From an uncultured Agathobacter sp. (GTDB lineage: Bacteria; Bacillota; Clostridia; Lachnospirales; Lachnospiraceae), in assembly GCA_910587655.1 (NCBI GenBank), contig CAJUND010000008.1, positions 104,551 through 139,433 on the forward strand: a stretch of DNA of 34,883 bases. The letters are read 5' to 3'. Each line of letters starts with the position of its first letter. Within the stretch, counting starts at the first letter, position 1. Shown piece by piece: positions 1 through 8,233 of the stretch. A model generated the notes under the pieces. It ran no database searches. It had not been told where the DNA came from and saw only the letters and a program-made list of their open reading frames with translations. A program made the position numbers and the translations under genes.

Positions 1-315
1 GCTAAGCTTTCACAGACGGAGCAGAACATCAGGACTGATTTTGATGCTAAGCTTTTACAGACGGAGCAGAACATCAGGACTGATTTTGATGCTAAGCTTT
101 CACAGACGGAGCAGAACATCAGGACTGATTTTGATGCTAAGCTTTCACAGACGGAACAGAACATCAGGACTGATTTTGATGCTAAGCTTGCTCTGACGGA
201 GCAGAACATCAGAACTGATTTTGATGCTAAGCTTTCACAGACAGAACAGAATATCAGGGGTGAATTTGATATAAAGTTCTCTCTGACGGAGCAGAATATG
301 AAAGATGAGCTTCAT
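1..315 (+). repeat. 45-bp in-frame tandem repeat, seven copies seen
   Basis: Copies start at 1, 46, 91, 136, 181, 226 and 271. Copies 1-5 differ at only a few bases (for example TCA to TTA at codon 4 of copy 2, GCTCTG at codons 4-5 of copy 5). Copies 6 and 7 are progressively degenerate. Homogeneous upstream copies and degenerate downstream ones point to recent slippage or unequal recombination expanding the array from the 5' side. The array continues past the window edge. Confidence 0.9.
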
Positions 316-405
316 TCCAGCGAGAACCTGATACTTGAAGAAGTAACAAGGGTACACCATATTCTGGAAAGGCATATGAAGGATCCGCAAAAACACTCTG
401 CATAA
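1..405 (+). CDS. 3' end of a repetitive coiled-coil protein (5' truncated by window edge)
   Basis: Frame 1 is open from the first base to the TAA at 403-405, giving 134 residues with no start in the window, so the gene begins upstream. The first 100 or so residues are tandem copies of a 15-residue unit (AKLSQTEQNIRTDFD). The last 30 residues are a non-repetitive, probably helical tail ending in a basic stretch. In each unit L3, I10 and F14 are the only regular hydrophobic positions, giving spacings of 7, 4 and 4. A 15-residue period is known from right-handed trimeric coiled coils such as the YadA stalk, so a fibrous oligomer is likely. There are no membrane segments or enzyme motifs. I do not recognise the family; function unknown. 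Confidence 0.75.
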   Translation, partial: AKLSQTEQNIRTDFDAKLLQTEQNIRTDFDAKLSQTEQNIRTDFDAKLSQTEQNIRTDFDAKLALTEQNIRTDFDAKLSQTEQNIRGEFDIKFSLTEQNMKDELHSSENLILEEVTRVHHILERHMKDPQKHSA

Positions 406-544
406 CAGTTCATGTCCTTTTCATCCAGTATTTTCGATTCAGTTTCTTATCTCCTTTTGCCATTCTGTTACAGTTAGTATAATAATATCTGTGCTGTGCA
501 AAATAATTTCAGAATATAGACTTTTCCTCCATAATGAAGTATAC

Positions 545-572
545 TTGAAAATAACTTTTGACAGTCTATAAA
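545..572 (+). promoter_or_regulatory. Candidate sigma-A promoter for the O-antigen-ligase-like gene
   Basis: TTGAAA at 545-550 and TATAAA at 567-572 are separated by 16 bases. Transcription would start near 579, just ahead of the AAAGGAG ribosome binding site at 585-591. A second TATAAT at 478-483 with TTGCCA 15 bases upstream (457-462) is an alternative with a poorer spacer. Confidence 0.4.
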
Positions 573-600
573 GTAAATCATCAAAAAGGAGAACATACCC

Positions 601-2574
601 TTGAGTAAAGTATCACAAACCAAAAAACAGACTTCATGCAGGCTGCTGCCAATTATTCTGATGATGGGATTTGTTCCGGCAATTGTCCATACATACGACT
701 ATAAAACAGGACTTTCACAGTTTGACTGGTTTCCAAATGCTTCCGAAAGCAGAACAGATGTATTTTTTGCATGGAAAATGATTGCAATAATTGCTGTCGG
801 CATTATTATGCTTGGTATTTTTCTATTCCGGTATTTTAAAAAGAAAGAAACATTCCGGTTTGAAAACGCCTTCTACCTTCTGTTTTTCTATGCCGGCTTT
901 GTTGCCATGTCTGCACTTTTTTCCCCATATAAATACTGGGTGGTGCGCGGTACCTATGAATTATTTGAATCTGTATGGGTTGTATTTGCCTATATTGTCC
1001 TCTGTTATTACACCTATCATTTTGTTCAGGAGGAAAAACAGATGATATGCCTTTTCCGCTGGGCGGGAATTGGTATTCTTATTGTAACGCTGATTGGTGT
1101 ATTCCAGTATTTCGGACTGGATTTTTTCCAGACTTCCCTGGGAAAACATCTGATTACGGATTCCAGTTTCTGGAACCGTCTGGACGAAATCAGTTTTGTC
1201 ATGGGAGCTGATACCTCCTACACCACCTTATATAACCCGAATTTCCTATCCTTTTATTTTGGAATCATTATCCCGGTTGCCGCCTGTCTGGTGATTGCCT
1301 CTAAAAAGCTGGTGCACAAAATCATTCTTCTGGCGGTTGCGGTACTTTCCGGAATATGCATGCAGGGAAGCCACAGTGACTCCGGATGGCTTGCCCTGGC
1401 AGCCGGAACCTGTTTTGTGGTATTTGTTCTGTTAAGCCGGTGGAAAAAAATTTTTTATGCCGGTCTTGGAATAGCTGCCGCCGGATTTCTGGTGCTTCTT
1501 GCTGCAGGACGCGGTTCGCAGCTTTTTACCACCTTTTCCGGAACTTACCGGATGGAAGAACGGGTTGCCCTGCGCAGTATAGAAACAAATGAAGACAATG
1601 TCGTTCTGGACATTCGCGGAAAGAAACTACTGCTTTCCCTGAAAACGGACGGCCAGACTTTTATCGCCTGCACAGACGAAAACGGTACAGAAATTGCACG
1701 GACAATCATTGATGAGACAAACCAGATTGAACGGATTGAAGATGCTTCCATTCAGGCGGAATGCCTGCTGCAGCCGGTTACCTTTAATGACGACACTCCC
1801 GGAGTACGTCTAACCCTCGACGGCAGGGTCTGGGATTTTGTCTGTATGCCGGATGACGGATATTTATATGCAAATCCTGCAGGTAAACTGGTAAAATTTG
1901 AACCGGTAAAAACAGTAAACCTGTTCCGTGACGATGCCTTAAGCGGACGCGGGCATATCTGGAATAATACGTTTCCCCTGCTGGCAAAACATATATTTAT
2001 CGGCGCCGGTGCAAATGCCTATATGCTTGACTATCCGCAGCATGACTACATCTACCATGCCTATGTGGCAGGTTACAACAATTATGACGTCAAGGCGCAC
2101 TGCTGGTATTTACAGCAGTGGGTGGAAAACGGATTCCTCGGACTGCTTCTTTTACTCGGTTTTATGGGATGGTATGTCATCCGTTCCATCCGGATTTACC
2201 GGAAAGCCAGTCTGGACGAAAGCCTGACATGGGTTGGTATCGGACTGTTTACCGCGGTAATCACATATTTGACAGCAGCTGTTGCCAATGACTCCAATGT
2301 CTGCACTGCTCCCCTCTTCTGGGGCGTCATGGGACTTGCCATGGCAGTCAACCGCATGATTGAGGAAACGCAGCATCTGAAAGAGGTTCCTGTCAGCACC
2401 GCAGAGAGCGGGGAAAAAATTCCGGAAAAGAAACCGGAAGAAAAACCGCAGACAGTTTCCAGCACTGTCAGCAGCAGCCAGAACACTAACGGTAATTCTG
2501 CAAAAAAGAAACCGGGCGGACAAAAAAATTCCGGAAAGAAAAAATCCGGGAAAAAGAAACCCCGGAAAAAATAG
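601..2574 (+). CDS. O-antigen ligase / polymerase family membrane protein
   Basis: 657 residues from a TTG start placed 9 bases after AAAGGAG (585-591). Roughly ten hydrophobic segments are visible: one near residue 17, a run from 58 to 310, then a cluster from about 500 to 590. The arrangement, with a large extracytoplasmic loop and conserved GRGHIW and AHCWYLQQWVENG-type segments before the last helices, fits the Wzy_C/WaaL superfamily, which transfers or polymerises lipid-linked glycans at the outer face of the membrane. Residues 310-445 form an unusually large soluble insert rich in beta-type sequence. The C terminus (from about 610) is a low-complexity tail of Lys, Pro, Ser and Gly ending in KKKPRKK, likely cytoplasmic. 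The gene stands alone, closed by the terminator at 2603-2634. The exact substrate cannot be read from sequence. Confidence 0.75.
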   Translation: MSKVSQTKKQTSCRLLPIILMMGFVPAIVHTYDYKTGLSQFDWFPNASESRTDVFFAWKMIAIIAVGIIMLGIFLFRYFKKKETFRFENAFYLLFFYAGFVAMSALFSPYKYWVVRGTYELFESVWVVFAYIVLCYYTYHFVQEEKQMICLFRWAGIGILIVTLIGVFQYFGLDFFQTSLGKHLITDSSFWNRLDEISFVMGADTSYTTLYNPNFLSFYFGIIIPVAACLVIASKKLVHKIILLAVAVLSGICMQGSHSDSGWLALAAGTCFVVFVLLSRWKKIFYAGLGIAAAGFLVLLAAGRGSQLFTTFSGTYRMEERVALRSIETNEDNVVLDIRGKKLLLSLKTDGQTFIACTDENGTEIARTIIDETNQIERIEDASIQAECLLQPVTFNDDTPGVRLTLDGRVWDFVCMPDDGYLYANPAGKLVKFEPVKTVNLFRDDALSGRGHIWNNTFPLLAKHIFIGAGANAYMLDYPQHDYIYHAYVAGYNNYDVKAHCWYLQQWVENGFLGLLLLLGFMGWYVIRSIRIYRKASLDESLTWVGIGLFTAVITYLTAAVANDSNVCTAPLFWGVMGLAMAVNRMIEETQHLKEVPVSTAESGEKIPEKKPEEKPQTVSSTVSSSQNTNGNSAKKKPGGQKNSGKKKSGKKKPRKK

Positions 2575-2602
2575 TAAACTTATACAGGAATAAATAAAAG
2601 AA

Positions 2603-2634
2603 GGCTGCCACAGCATATATTACCTGCGGCAGCC
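2603..2634. terminator. Bidirectional rho-independent terminator
   Basis: An 11-base stem with one mismatch (GGCTGCC at 2603-2609 with GGCAGCC at 2628-2634, extended by CAG/CTG) is followed by a T-rich run on the plus strand and preceded by an A-rich run that serves as the T-tract on the minus strand. It lies between convergent genes ending at 2574 (+) and 2648 (-). Confidence 0.8.
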
Positions 2635-2647
2635 CTTGTCTTTATTT

Positions 2648-2944
2648 TCAAATTATGACAGTTACATCTTCCACCGGACATTCCTGGTAAATCCACCGGT
2701 TCCAGTTTTCAAGCACCCATTCCACCAAAACCGCCCGGCAGGTTTTTCCTAATGCTTCTTTCGGAAGACATACTTCCAGCTTTCCCTTATGATATCCTGA
2801 AATACAGTATAAGGCAAATCCGCTTTCGGTATCGGGATAACACACCAGCATAAAATCCACACTTTTTTCAAATGGCTCTTTCCCTCTAAAGCGAAAAACC
2901 GTGCCCTCATATAAGACATTTTCTTTGTAATCACATAATTTCAT
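2648..2944 (-). CDS. Small Imm45-like putative immunity protein
   Basis: 98 residues. The ATG at 2944 follows AGGAG by 7 bases. The protein is compact, mostly beta-type, with no signal peptide or membrane segment, so it is probably cytosolic. The pattern (a VLYEGTVFRF-like start, SVDFMLV, a central SGYHKGK, then VEWVLENWNRWIY) resembles the Imm45 family of polymorphic-toxin immunity proteins from memory. No toxin gene is adjacent, so it would be an orphan immunity gene. It begins 33 bases after the feoB stop and is probably read through from that operon. The family call is tentative. Confidence 0.5.
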   Translation of the reverse strand: MKLCDYKENVLYEGTVFRFRGKEPFEKSVDFMLVCYPDTESGFALYCISGYHKGKLEVCLPKEALGKTCRAVLVEWVLENWNRWIYQECPVEDVTVII

Positions 2945-2977
2945 AGTACGCTCCTGAACTGTGCATTCTCCACAGAT

Positions 2978-5347
2978 TTATCCCGCAAACGCAAGTACCA
3001 GCAGTCTTACAAGAAGCGCCGCAATCCACGCAATCATACACTGCTCCGCCACAATGGCAGCAGCCCATTTCCTTCCCAGCTCCCGCCGGATGGAAGATAC
3101 GGCAGCAATGCACGGCGTATACAGCAGACAGAATACCAGAAGCGCTGCAGCTGCCGACGGGGAAATTGCAGCAGTAAACGCACTGGTACTGCCAAAGAGT
3201 ACGGACAATGTGGATACCACGCTTTCCTTTGCCATAAATCCGGATATCAGCGCAGTGGAAATCTCCCAGTTTCCAAATCCCAGCGGGGCAAAGAGCGGGG
3301 ATACTGCCCCGGCAATCACGGCAAGCATACTGCTCTGGGAATCCGTTACCATATTCATATGAAAATCAAAGGTCTGTAGGAACCAGATCACAATCGTTGC
3401 CACAAATATTACGGTAAATGCACGCTGCAGAAAATCCTTTGCCTTATCCCATAATAGCTGCGCCACGTTTTTCACGCCTGGCAGACGGTAGTTCGGAAGC
3501 TCCATGACAAACGGCACGGCTTCCCCCTTAAACAGAAACCTTCTGGAAAAACATGCAACCAGAACTGCCACCGCAATTCCTCCGAAATACAGTCCCACCA
3601 TAATGAGTCCGCTGTATTTTGGAAAAAAGGCGGCTGTCAGGAATCCGTATATCGGAAGCTTTGCCGTACAGCTCATAAACGGCGTCAGAATAATTGTCAT
3701 TTTCCGGTCCCGTTCCGACGGAAGCGTCCGGCTTGCCATCACGCCCGGAACCGTACATCCAAATCCTACCAGCATAGGCACAATGCTCCGTCCGGACAGA
3801 CCGATTTTGCGGAGCAGTTTATCCATAACAAATGCAACCCTTGCCATATATCCGCTGTCTTCCAGTAAGGAAAGAAATAAAAACAGCGTCACGATAACCG
3901 GAAGAAAACTCAGCACGCTTCCCACGCCGTTAAAAATGCCGTCCAGCACAAGGGCCTGCAGGACTTCATTCACTTTCCATGCCGCAAGCAGCCGGTCCGC
4001 GCCTGCGGCAAGCCATGTAATCCCACTCTCAAGCAGTCCCTGAAGCCATGCGCCAATCACGTTGAATGTCAGGAAAAATACCAGTCCCATAATTCCTATG
4101 AATGCCGGAATTGCCGTATATTTTCCAGTCAGGATTTTATCAATCCTCCGGCTTCGTTCATGTTCCCTGCTTTCCTTTGGTTTGACAACGGTTGCTTCCA
4201 CCAGCTTTTTAATAAATACAAACCGCATATCCGCAATGGCTGCCGCACGGTCAAGTCCGCGTTCCTCCTCCATCTGGCAGATAATGTGCTCTAACATTTC
4301 CTGCTCATTCTGACTTAATTTTAAGGCGTCAAGAATCAGTTCATCCCCTTCCACGAGCTTTCCTGCGGCAAACCGGACCGGAATTTCTGCAGCGGCAGCG
4401 TGGTCTTCTATTAAGTGGATAATCCCATGCAGGCAGCGGTGCACGGCTCCCCCGTGGTCGTCCCTGTCACAGAAATCAATCCTGCCCGGCTTCTCCTGGT
4501 ACAGTGCAATATGCAGTGCATGATCCACCAGCTCGTCGATTCCCTCATTTTTTGCAGCTGAAATCGGAACCACAGGGATTCCCAGCATTTCCTCCAGTTC
4601 ATTGATACGGACACTGCCGCCGTTTCCCCTCACCTCATCCATCATGTTCAGCGCAAGCACCATCGGAATATCCAGCTCCATTAACTGCATTGTCAGGTAA
4701 AGATTGCGTTCAATATTGGTTGCATCCACAATATTAATAATCCCGGTCGGCTTTTCCCTGATAATAAATTCCCTTGTAACAATCTCCTCGCTGCTGTACG
4801 GGGACATGGAATAAATCCCCGGCAGGTCCGTCACCTGCGTATTGGAATGGTGCCGGATGGAACCGCTTTTTTTGTCCACCGTTACTCCGGGGAAATTTCC
4901 CACATGCTGGTTTGCCCCTGTCAGCTGGTTAAACAGTGTGGTCTTGCCGCAGTTCTGGTTTCCTGCCAGGGCGAACGTCAGCACGGTTCCTTTCGGCAGA
5001 GGATTTTCATGTTCTTTTACATGGTATTTTCCGCCCTCACCAAGTCCCGGATGCTCTTTATGTACCTTATGTTTTTCCCCCGGTTTAATGCCTGCATGCG
5101 CCCCTTTGTCTTCCGGGGATGCGGTTTCTTCCACCTCGATCCTTGCGGCGTCAGCCAGGCGCAGTGTCAGCTCGTACCCGTGCACACGCAGTTCCATGGG
5201 ATCCCCCATCGGCGCATATTTTACCAGCGTCACCTCTGCACCCGGAATCATACCCATATCCAAAAAATGCTGCCGCAGGGACCCCTCCCCTCCAACCGCT
5301 GTTATCACTGCTGTTTTACCCGGTTTTAATTCTTTTAAAGTCATCAT
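2978..5347 (-). CDS. feoB: FeoA-FeoB fusion ferrous iron transporter
   Basis: 789 residues. Residues 1-75 are a FeoA SH3-like domain (LRQHFLDMGMIPG, then GYELTLR). Residues 76-120 are a linker with His at about 84, 93, 96, 99, 109 and 113. The FeoB G domain follows: G1 GNQNCGKT at 129-136, the NFPGVTVDKK switch, G3 DLPG at 174-177 and an ALNMMDE G4 near 215. The C-terminal half is a polytopic membrane domain with two inverted gate repeats (VPMLVGFGCTVPG and the later LLVFCLLYTPC). FeoB imports Fe(II) across the cytoplasmic membrane with GTP-dependent control. Most bacteria carry FeoA as a separate protein. The first of two adjacent ATGs was chosen, 9 bases after AGAGG. It starts 21 bases after the bioB stop, so the genes are co-transcribed. 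Confidence 0.95.
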   Translation of the reverse strand: MMTLKELKPGKTAVITAVGGEGSLRQHFLDMGMIPGAEVTLVKYAPMGDPMELRVHGYELTLRLADAARIEVEETASPEDKGAHAGIKPGEKHKVHKEHPGLGEGGKYHVKEHENPLPKGTVLTFALAGNQNCGKTTLFNQLTGANQHVGNFPGVTVDKKSGSIRHHSNTQVTDLPGIYSMSPYSSEEIVTREFIIREKPTGIINIVDATNIERNLYLTMQLMELDIPMVLALNMMDEVRGNGGSVRINELEEMLGIPVVPISAAKNEGIDELVDHALHIALYQEKPGRIDFCDRDDHGGAVHRCLHGIIHLIEDHAAAAEIPVRFAAGKLVEGDELILDALKLSQNEQEMLEHIICQMEEERGLDRAAAIADMRFVFIKKLVEATVVKPKESREHERSRRIDKILTGKYTAIPAFIGIMGLVFFLTFNVIGAWLQGLLESGITWLAAGADRLLAAWKVNEVLQALVLDGIFNGVGSVLSFLPVIVTLFLFLSLLEDSGYMARVAFVMDKLLRKIGLSGRSIVPMLVGFGCTVPGVMASRTLPSERDRKMTIILTPFMSCTAKLPIYGFLTAAFFPKYSGLIMVGLYFGGIAVAVLVACFSRRFLFKGEAVPFVMELPNYRLPGVKNVAQLLWDKAKDFLQRAFTVIFVATIVIWFLQTFDFHMNMVTDSQSSMLAVIAGAVSPLFAPLGFGNWEISTALISGFMAKESVVSTLSVLFGSTSAFTAAISPSAAAALLVFCLLYTPCIAAVSSIRRELGRKWAAAIVAEQCMIAWIAALLVRLLVLAFAG

Positions 5348-5368
5348 GATTCAGAACCTCTTTGAACA

Positions 5369-6343
5369 TCAGCAATTGCAAAGCTGTGCCTGATAACCCA
5401 GCTTATGTAACAAGTTTAAATCCGTTTCCACTGTAATTCCCGCAGTTGTCAGCATATCACCGGAAATTGCAGCATTGGCGCCGCTTCTGAAGCAGCCTTC
5501 GCCTTTATCTCCAAGCAGCCCGCGTCCGCCTGCCAGACGTATGGAAGCGTCCGGAACCAGAAAACGGAACAGCGCCACGCACCTCCTCGCCTCGTCACGG
5601 GTAACCGGTCTGTTTTTTTCATAAGGCGTTCCGGCAATGGGAATTAAAAAGTTGACAGGAATGGATTTCACGCCAAGTTCCCTTGCCGTAAGCACCATGT
5701 CAATGCGGTCCTCCATCGTTTCCCCGAGTCCTATGATACCTCCGGAACAGATGGACATTCCTGCCCGCTTTGCCGCCCGTATGGTTTCTATTTTATCTGC
5801 ATATGTATGGGTACTGCAGACTTCCTTAAAATACCGTTCGGATGATTCCAGATTGCAGTGTACTCTCGCAGCTCCCGCCTCATGGATTTTTTTAAACTGT
5901 TCTTCTTTTAACAGTCCAAAGGAAACGCAGACTGCAATATTCACCTCTTTTCGGATTGCGCGGATACTCTCGCAGACACTGTCCACCTCTTTGTCATTCA
6001 GCGCCCTTCCGGAAGTAACAATGGAATACCTTAATACCCCCTGCTCTTTATTATGTTTTGCGCCTGCCAGCAATTTCTCAGTGGAAAGAAGAGGATAGGT
6101 ATCCGTGCATTCCACATGGTAATGTGCGCTCTGCGCACAGTATTTGCAGTCCTCGGAGCATTTGCCGCATTTACCGTTAATTATGGTGCACAAGTCAAAT
6201 CCGCTGCCGCATGTTTTCTGCCGGATTTCGTCAGCTGCGGCAGCAAGCTCCTCTAACGGCTCACCTGCCAGTACAAGAGCCTCCTCTCTTGTCACCTCAA
6301 ATCCCTCCAGTACCTTTTGTTTCATATCTGATATAATACTCAT
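5369..6343 (-). CDS. bioB: Biotin synthase
   Basis: 324 residues from the ATG at 6343. It is a radical SAM enzyme that inserts sulfur into dethiobiotin to make biotin, using a 4Fe-4S and a 2Fe-2S cluster. The radical SAM cysteines are visible as CSEDCKYC (C-x3-C-x2-C), followed by the BioB hallmarks RVHCNLESS, GGIIGLGET, and IRLAGGRG near the C terminus. The open frame extends upstream to a TTG at 6445, but the promoter at 6447-6475 would start transcription near 6440, so that TTG is not transcribed. The start at 6343 has GGTGG five bases upstream and gives the family's usual length; 6355 is an alternative. It leads the bioB-feoAB-Imm45-like cluster. Confidence 0.93.
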   Translation of the reverse strand: MSIISDMKQKVLEGFEVTREEALVLAGEPLEELAAAADEIRQKTCGSGFDLCTIINGKCGKCSEDCKYCAQSAHYHVECTDTYPLLSTEKLLAGAKHNKEQGVLRYSIVTSGRALNDKEVDSVCESIRAIRKEVNIAVCVSFGLLKEEQFKKIHEAGAARVHCNLESSERYFKEVCSTHTYADKIETIRAAKRAGMSICSGGIIGLGETMEDRIDMVLTARELGVKSIPVNFLIPIAGTPYEKNRPVTRDEARRCVALFRFLVPDASIRLAGGRGLLGDKGEGCFRSGANAAISGDMLTTAGITVETDLNLLHKLGYQAQLCNC

Positions 6344-6446
6344 ATTATCCACCATCCGCGTCTGTAATTTTCCACAGGGAACCGGCTCAAAAAACAGCTT
6401 CCCTGACTGCATGTTACTGCCGTAAGATAAAAATCTTCCTCCCAAT

Positions 6447-6475
6447 AATATATTCTAAAACAGTGGTAACGTCAA
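6447..6475 (-). promoter_or_regulatory. Sigma-A promoter of the bioB operon
   Basis: On the minus strand TTGACG (6475-6470) and TATATT (6452-6447) are separated by exactly 17 bases. The start site should fall near 6440. No BirA-type operator was recognised around it. Confidence 0.7.
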
Positions 6476-6495
6476 TACACTGCGTGATTTAACAA

Positions 6496-6519
6496 AGGCA
6501 CCGGATTTTACCGGTGCCT
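6496..6519 (-). terminator. Terminator after the chemoreceptor gene
   Basis: A perfect 9-base stem (AGGCACCGG at 6496-6504 with CCGGTGCCT at 6511-6519) and 6-base loop. In the minus direction it is followed by TTTGTT. It sits between the chemoreceptor end (6568) and the bioB promoter. Confidence 0.7.
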
Positions 6520-6567
6520 GGGGCTGGTTTACAGTATGATTCATTTTGTTTTTCTGCCGGCAGAATC

Positions 6568-8220
6568 CTAAGACAAAAACTCCTGCAGGTTTTTGCCCAG
6601 TTTATTCGCCAGGTCCGTCAGGTCTGTAGACAGCTCCTCAAGACTTTCTATTCCGCACATCATCTGTTCCGTAACCTCTGCGGCACTCTGGGACAGGTCT
6701 GCATTATCCACCGCCGACGCCGACAGGTCCGAAATAATATCTGACATATTATCCCTTGCCCGGTTCATATCGGAAACATTATGCTGCATCCGCGCTTCCT
6801 TTTCCGTAATCTGGACAATGTCCTGGTTTATGGTATCAAATATCTGCTTCGTCTTTTCTACATTTTCCTCCTGGTAGCCAAGCGTCTCTTCAATTGTTCC
6901 CATAACGCCCAGAATACCGTCCATCTGCTGTACCAGCGACTGGATATTGTCATCAATCCGGGCGGCGGAACTGTTGGATTCCTCTGCAAGCTTCTGGATT
7001 TCCTGTGCCACAACCGCAAAGCCCTTGCCGGCATCCCCGGCACGCGCCGCTTCAATGCTGGCATTTAACGCCAGAAGGTTTGTTTCTTCGGCAATATTGG
7101 TAATATATTCTGTCACACTTTTTACGTGCTGGACGGATTCATTGGTAACTGCCGCCTGCCTGCTGATTTCCCGGACTGTCTCCCTGGAATTTCTGCTGCT
7201 TCTGGAAAGCTCATCCAGTATATTTCTGCTGTTGCCGGAAAGCTCCGCCATTTCATTGGAAAGACTGTTAATCCCCTCCATCTGACGCAGCATCAGGTCT
7301 ATGGCATTACGGATAACATCCACATCCTCCGATGCGTGCATTGCTGCTGTTTTCTGGCTGTTTGCCTTACCGTTGATCTGTCCGACACTGCCGTTCATTT
7401 CCCTTGCCGCACAGACATTCTGCTGCAGCATACTGTTTAGCTGCTCTGCTGCTGTCGTCAGTCTGTCCGTTCCCTCCTGAATATCGCCGAGCAGGTTTCT
7501 GACTTTTATACGCAGCTTTTCTGTTCCGGCCGCAAGCTCTCCAAATTCATCTTTCCTTACCTCAATATCCCCGAGTCTTTCATCGGAAAGATCTCCCTCG
7601 GATACTTTTAAAAGGACACGCCTCACATCATGCAGTATCTTTGTTATTCCTCCCATATACCAGAATATACCGCTGCATCACCGCATCCATTTCATCGGTT
7701 GACACAGACGCCATCAGCGCACCTGTAACGGTTTGGTCCCCTGACTGGACAATGGGGATTATGTATGCATGGCACATCCTGCCGTCAATTTCAATATTAC
7801 GGTACCACAGCTGCGCACCCTGCTCCAGGGTGTACCGGCAGATATTTTCACCTGCCGTCATCCCAATCCAGCGGCGTCCGTCCTCACTGCAGATGGACGT
7901 CATGACCGCCGTATCCTCATAGAAAAAAGTAATATCAATTCCCGTCTGTTTTTTCAGGTCGTCAACAACGGAAGTTTCCTGCGAAACATTAAAATTCATT
8001 CCGCGCCATACATTTCCGTCTGCCTTTCTTTCATAATCACCGTATCCCTGGCTGGTATACAGATTCATGGCTGCCAGCGCACCGGATTTTAAGCTGCTTT
8101 TTGTTTTCGCATACATTCCCGAACGAAACTGCACCAGTCCGATTACCATGGAAAGCACGGTCAGCAGCAAAAGCGGAATACAGCACAGCACAGCATAAGC
8201 ATCTTCTGCTTAAATTTCAT
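6568..8220 (-). pseudogene. Methyl-accepting chemotaxis protein, broken in two places
   Basis: The natural start is the ATG at 8220, 7 bases after a GGGGGG ribosome binding site and 13 bases after the sugar-binding gene stop; it reads MKFKQKMLMLCC and then leaves frame at a triplicated GCTGT (8180-8194), stopping at 8161. Removing one unit restores MLMLCCIPLLLLTVLS, a normal first membrane helix. The middle (8191-7628) encodes an extracytoplasmic Cache-type sensor domain. A second frame break near 7650 joins the Cache end (VMQRYI) to the HAMP domain (VRRVLLKVSEGDLS) with the expected second membrane helix missing. The remainder (7656-6568) is an intact HAMP plus MA signalling domain with the EIQKLAEES hairpin tip. 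Intact, it would be a transmembrane chemoreceptor, perhaps reading the sugar-binding protein next door. The 362-residue C-terminal part could still be made as a soluble signalling domain. Confidence 0.8.
8180..8194 (-). repeat. Triplicated 5-mer (GCTGT x3) causing a frame break
   Basis: Three perfect ACAGC units on the plus strand (GCTGT on minus) lie inside codons 9-14 of the chemoreceptor gene. Two units would keep the reading frame; three do not. Confidence 0.85.
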
Positions 8221-8233
8221 GTCTGTTCCCCCC

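Noticed and set aside
1..315. Regular repeats that could suggest a CRISPR array
   Set aside because: The 45-bp units are contiguous without spacers and translate in frame into a repeated peptide.
558..563. TTGACA upstream of the gene at 601
   Set aside because: No -10 hexamer lies 16-18 bases downstream; the TTGAAA/TATAAA pair fits better.
4842..5393. 183-residue open frame on the plus strand opposite feoB
   Set aside because: Composition is that of a reverse-strand shadow of the FeoA/G-domain coding sequence; no ribosome binding site.
6343..6445. N-terminal extension of bioB starting with TTG at 6445
   Set aside because: The promoter at 6447-6475 would start transcription downstream of that TTG, and the extension has no biotin synthase similarity.
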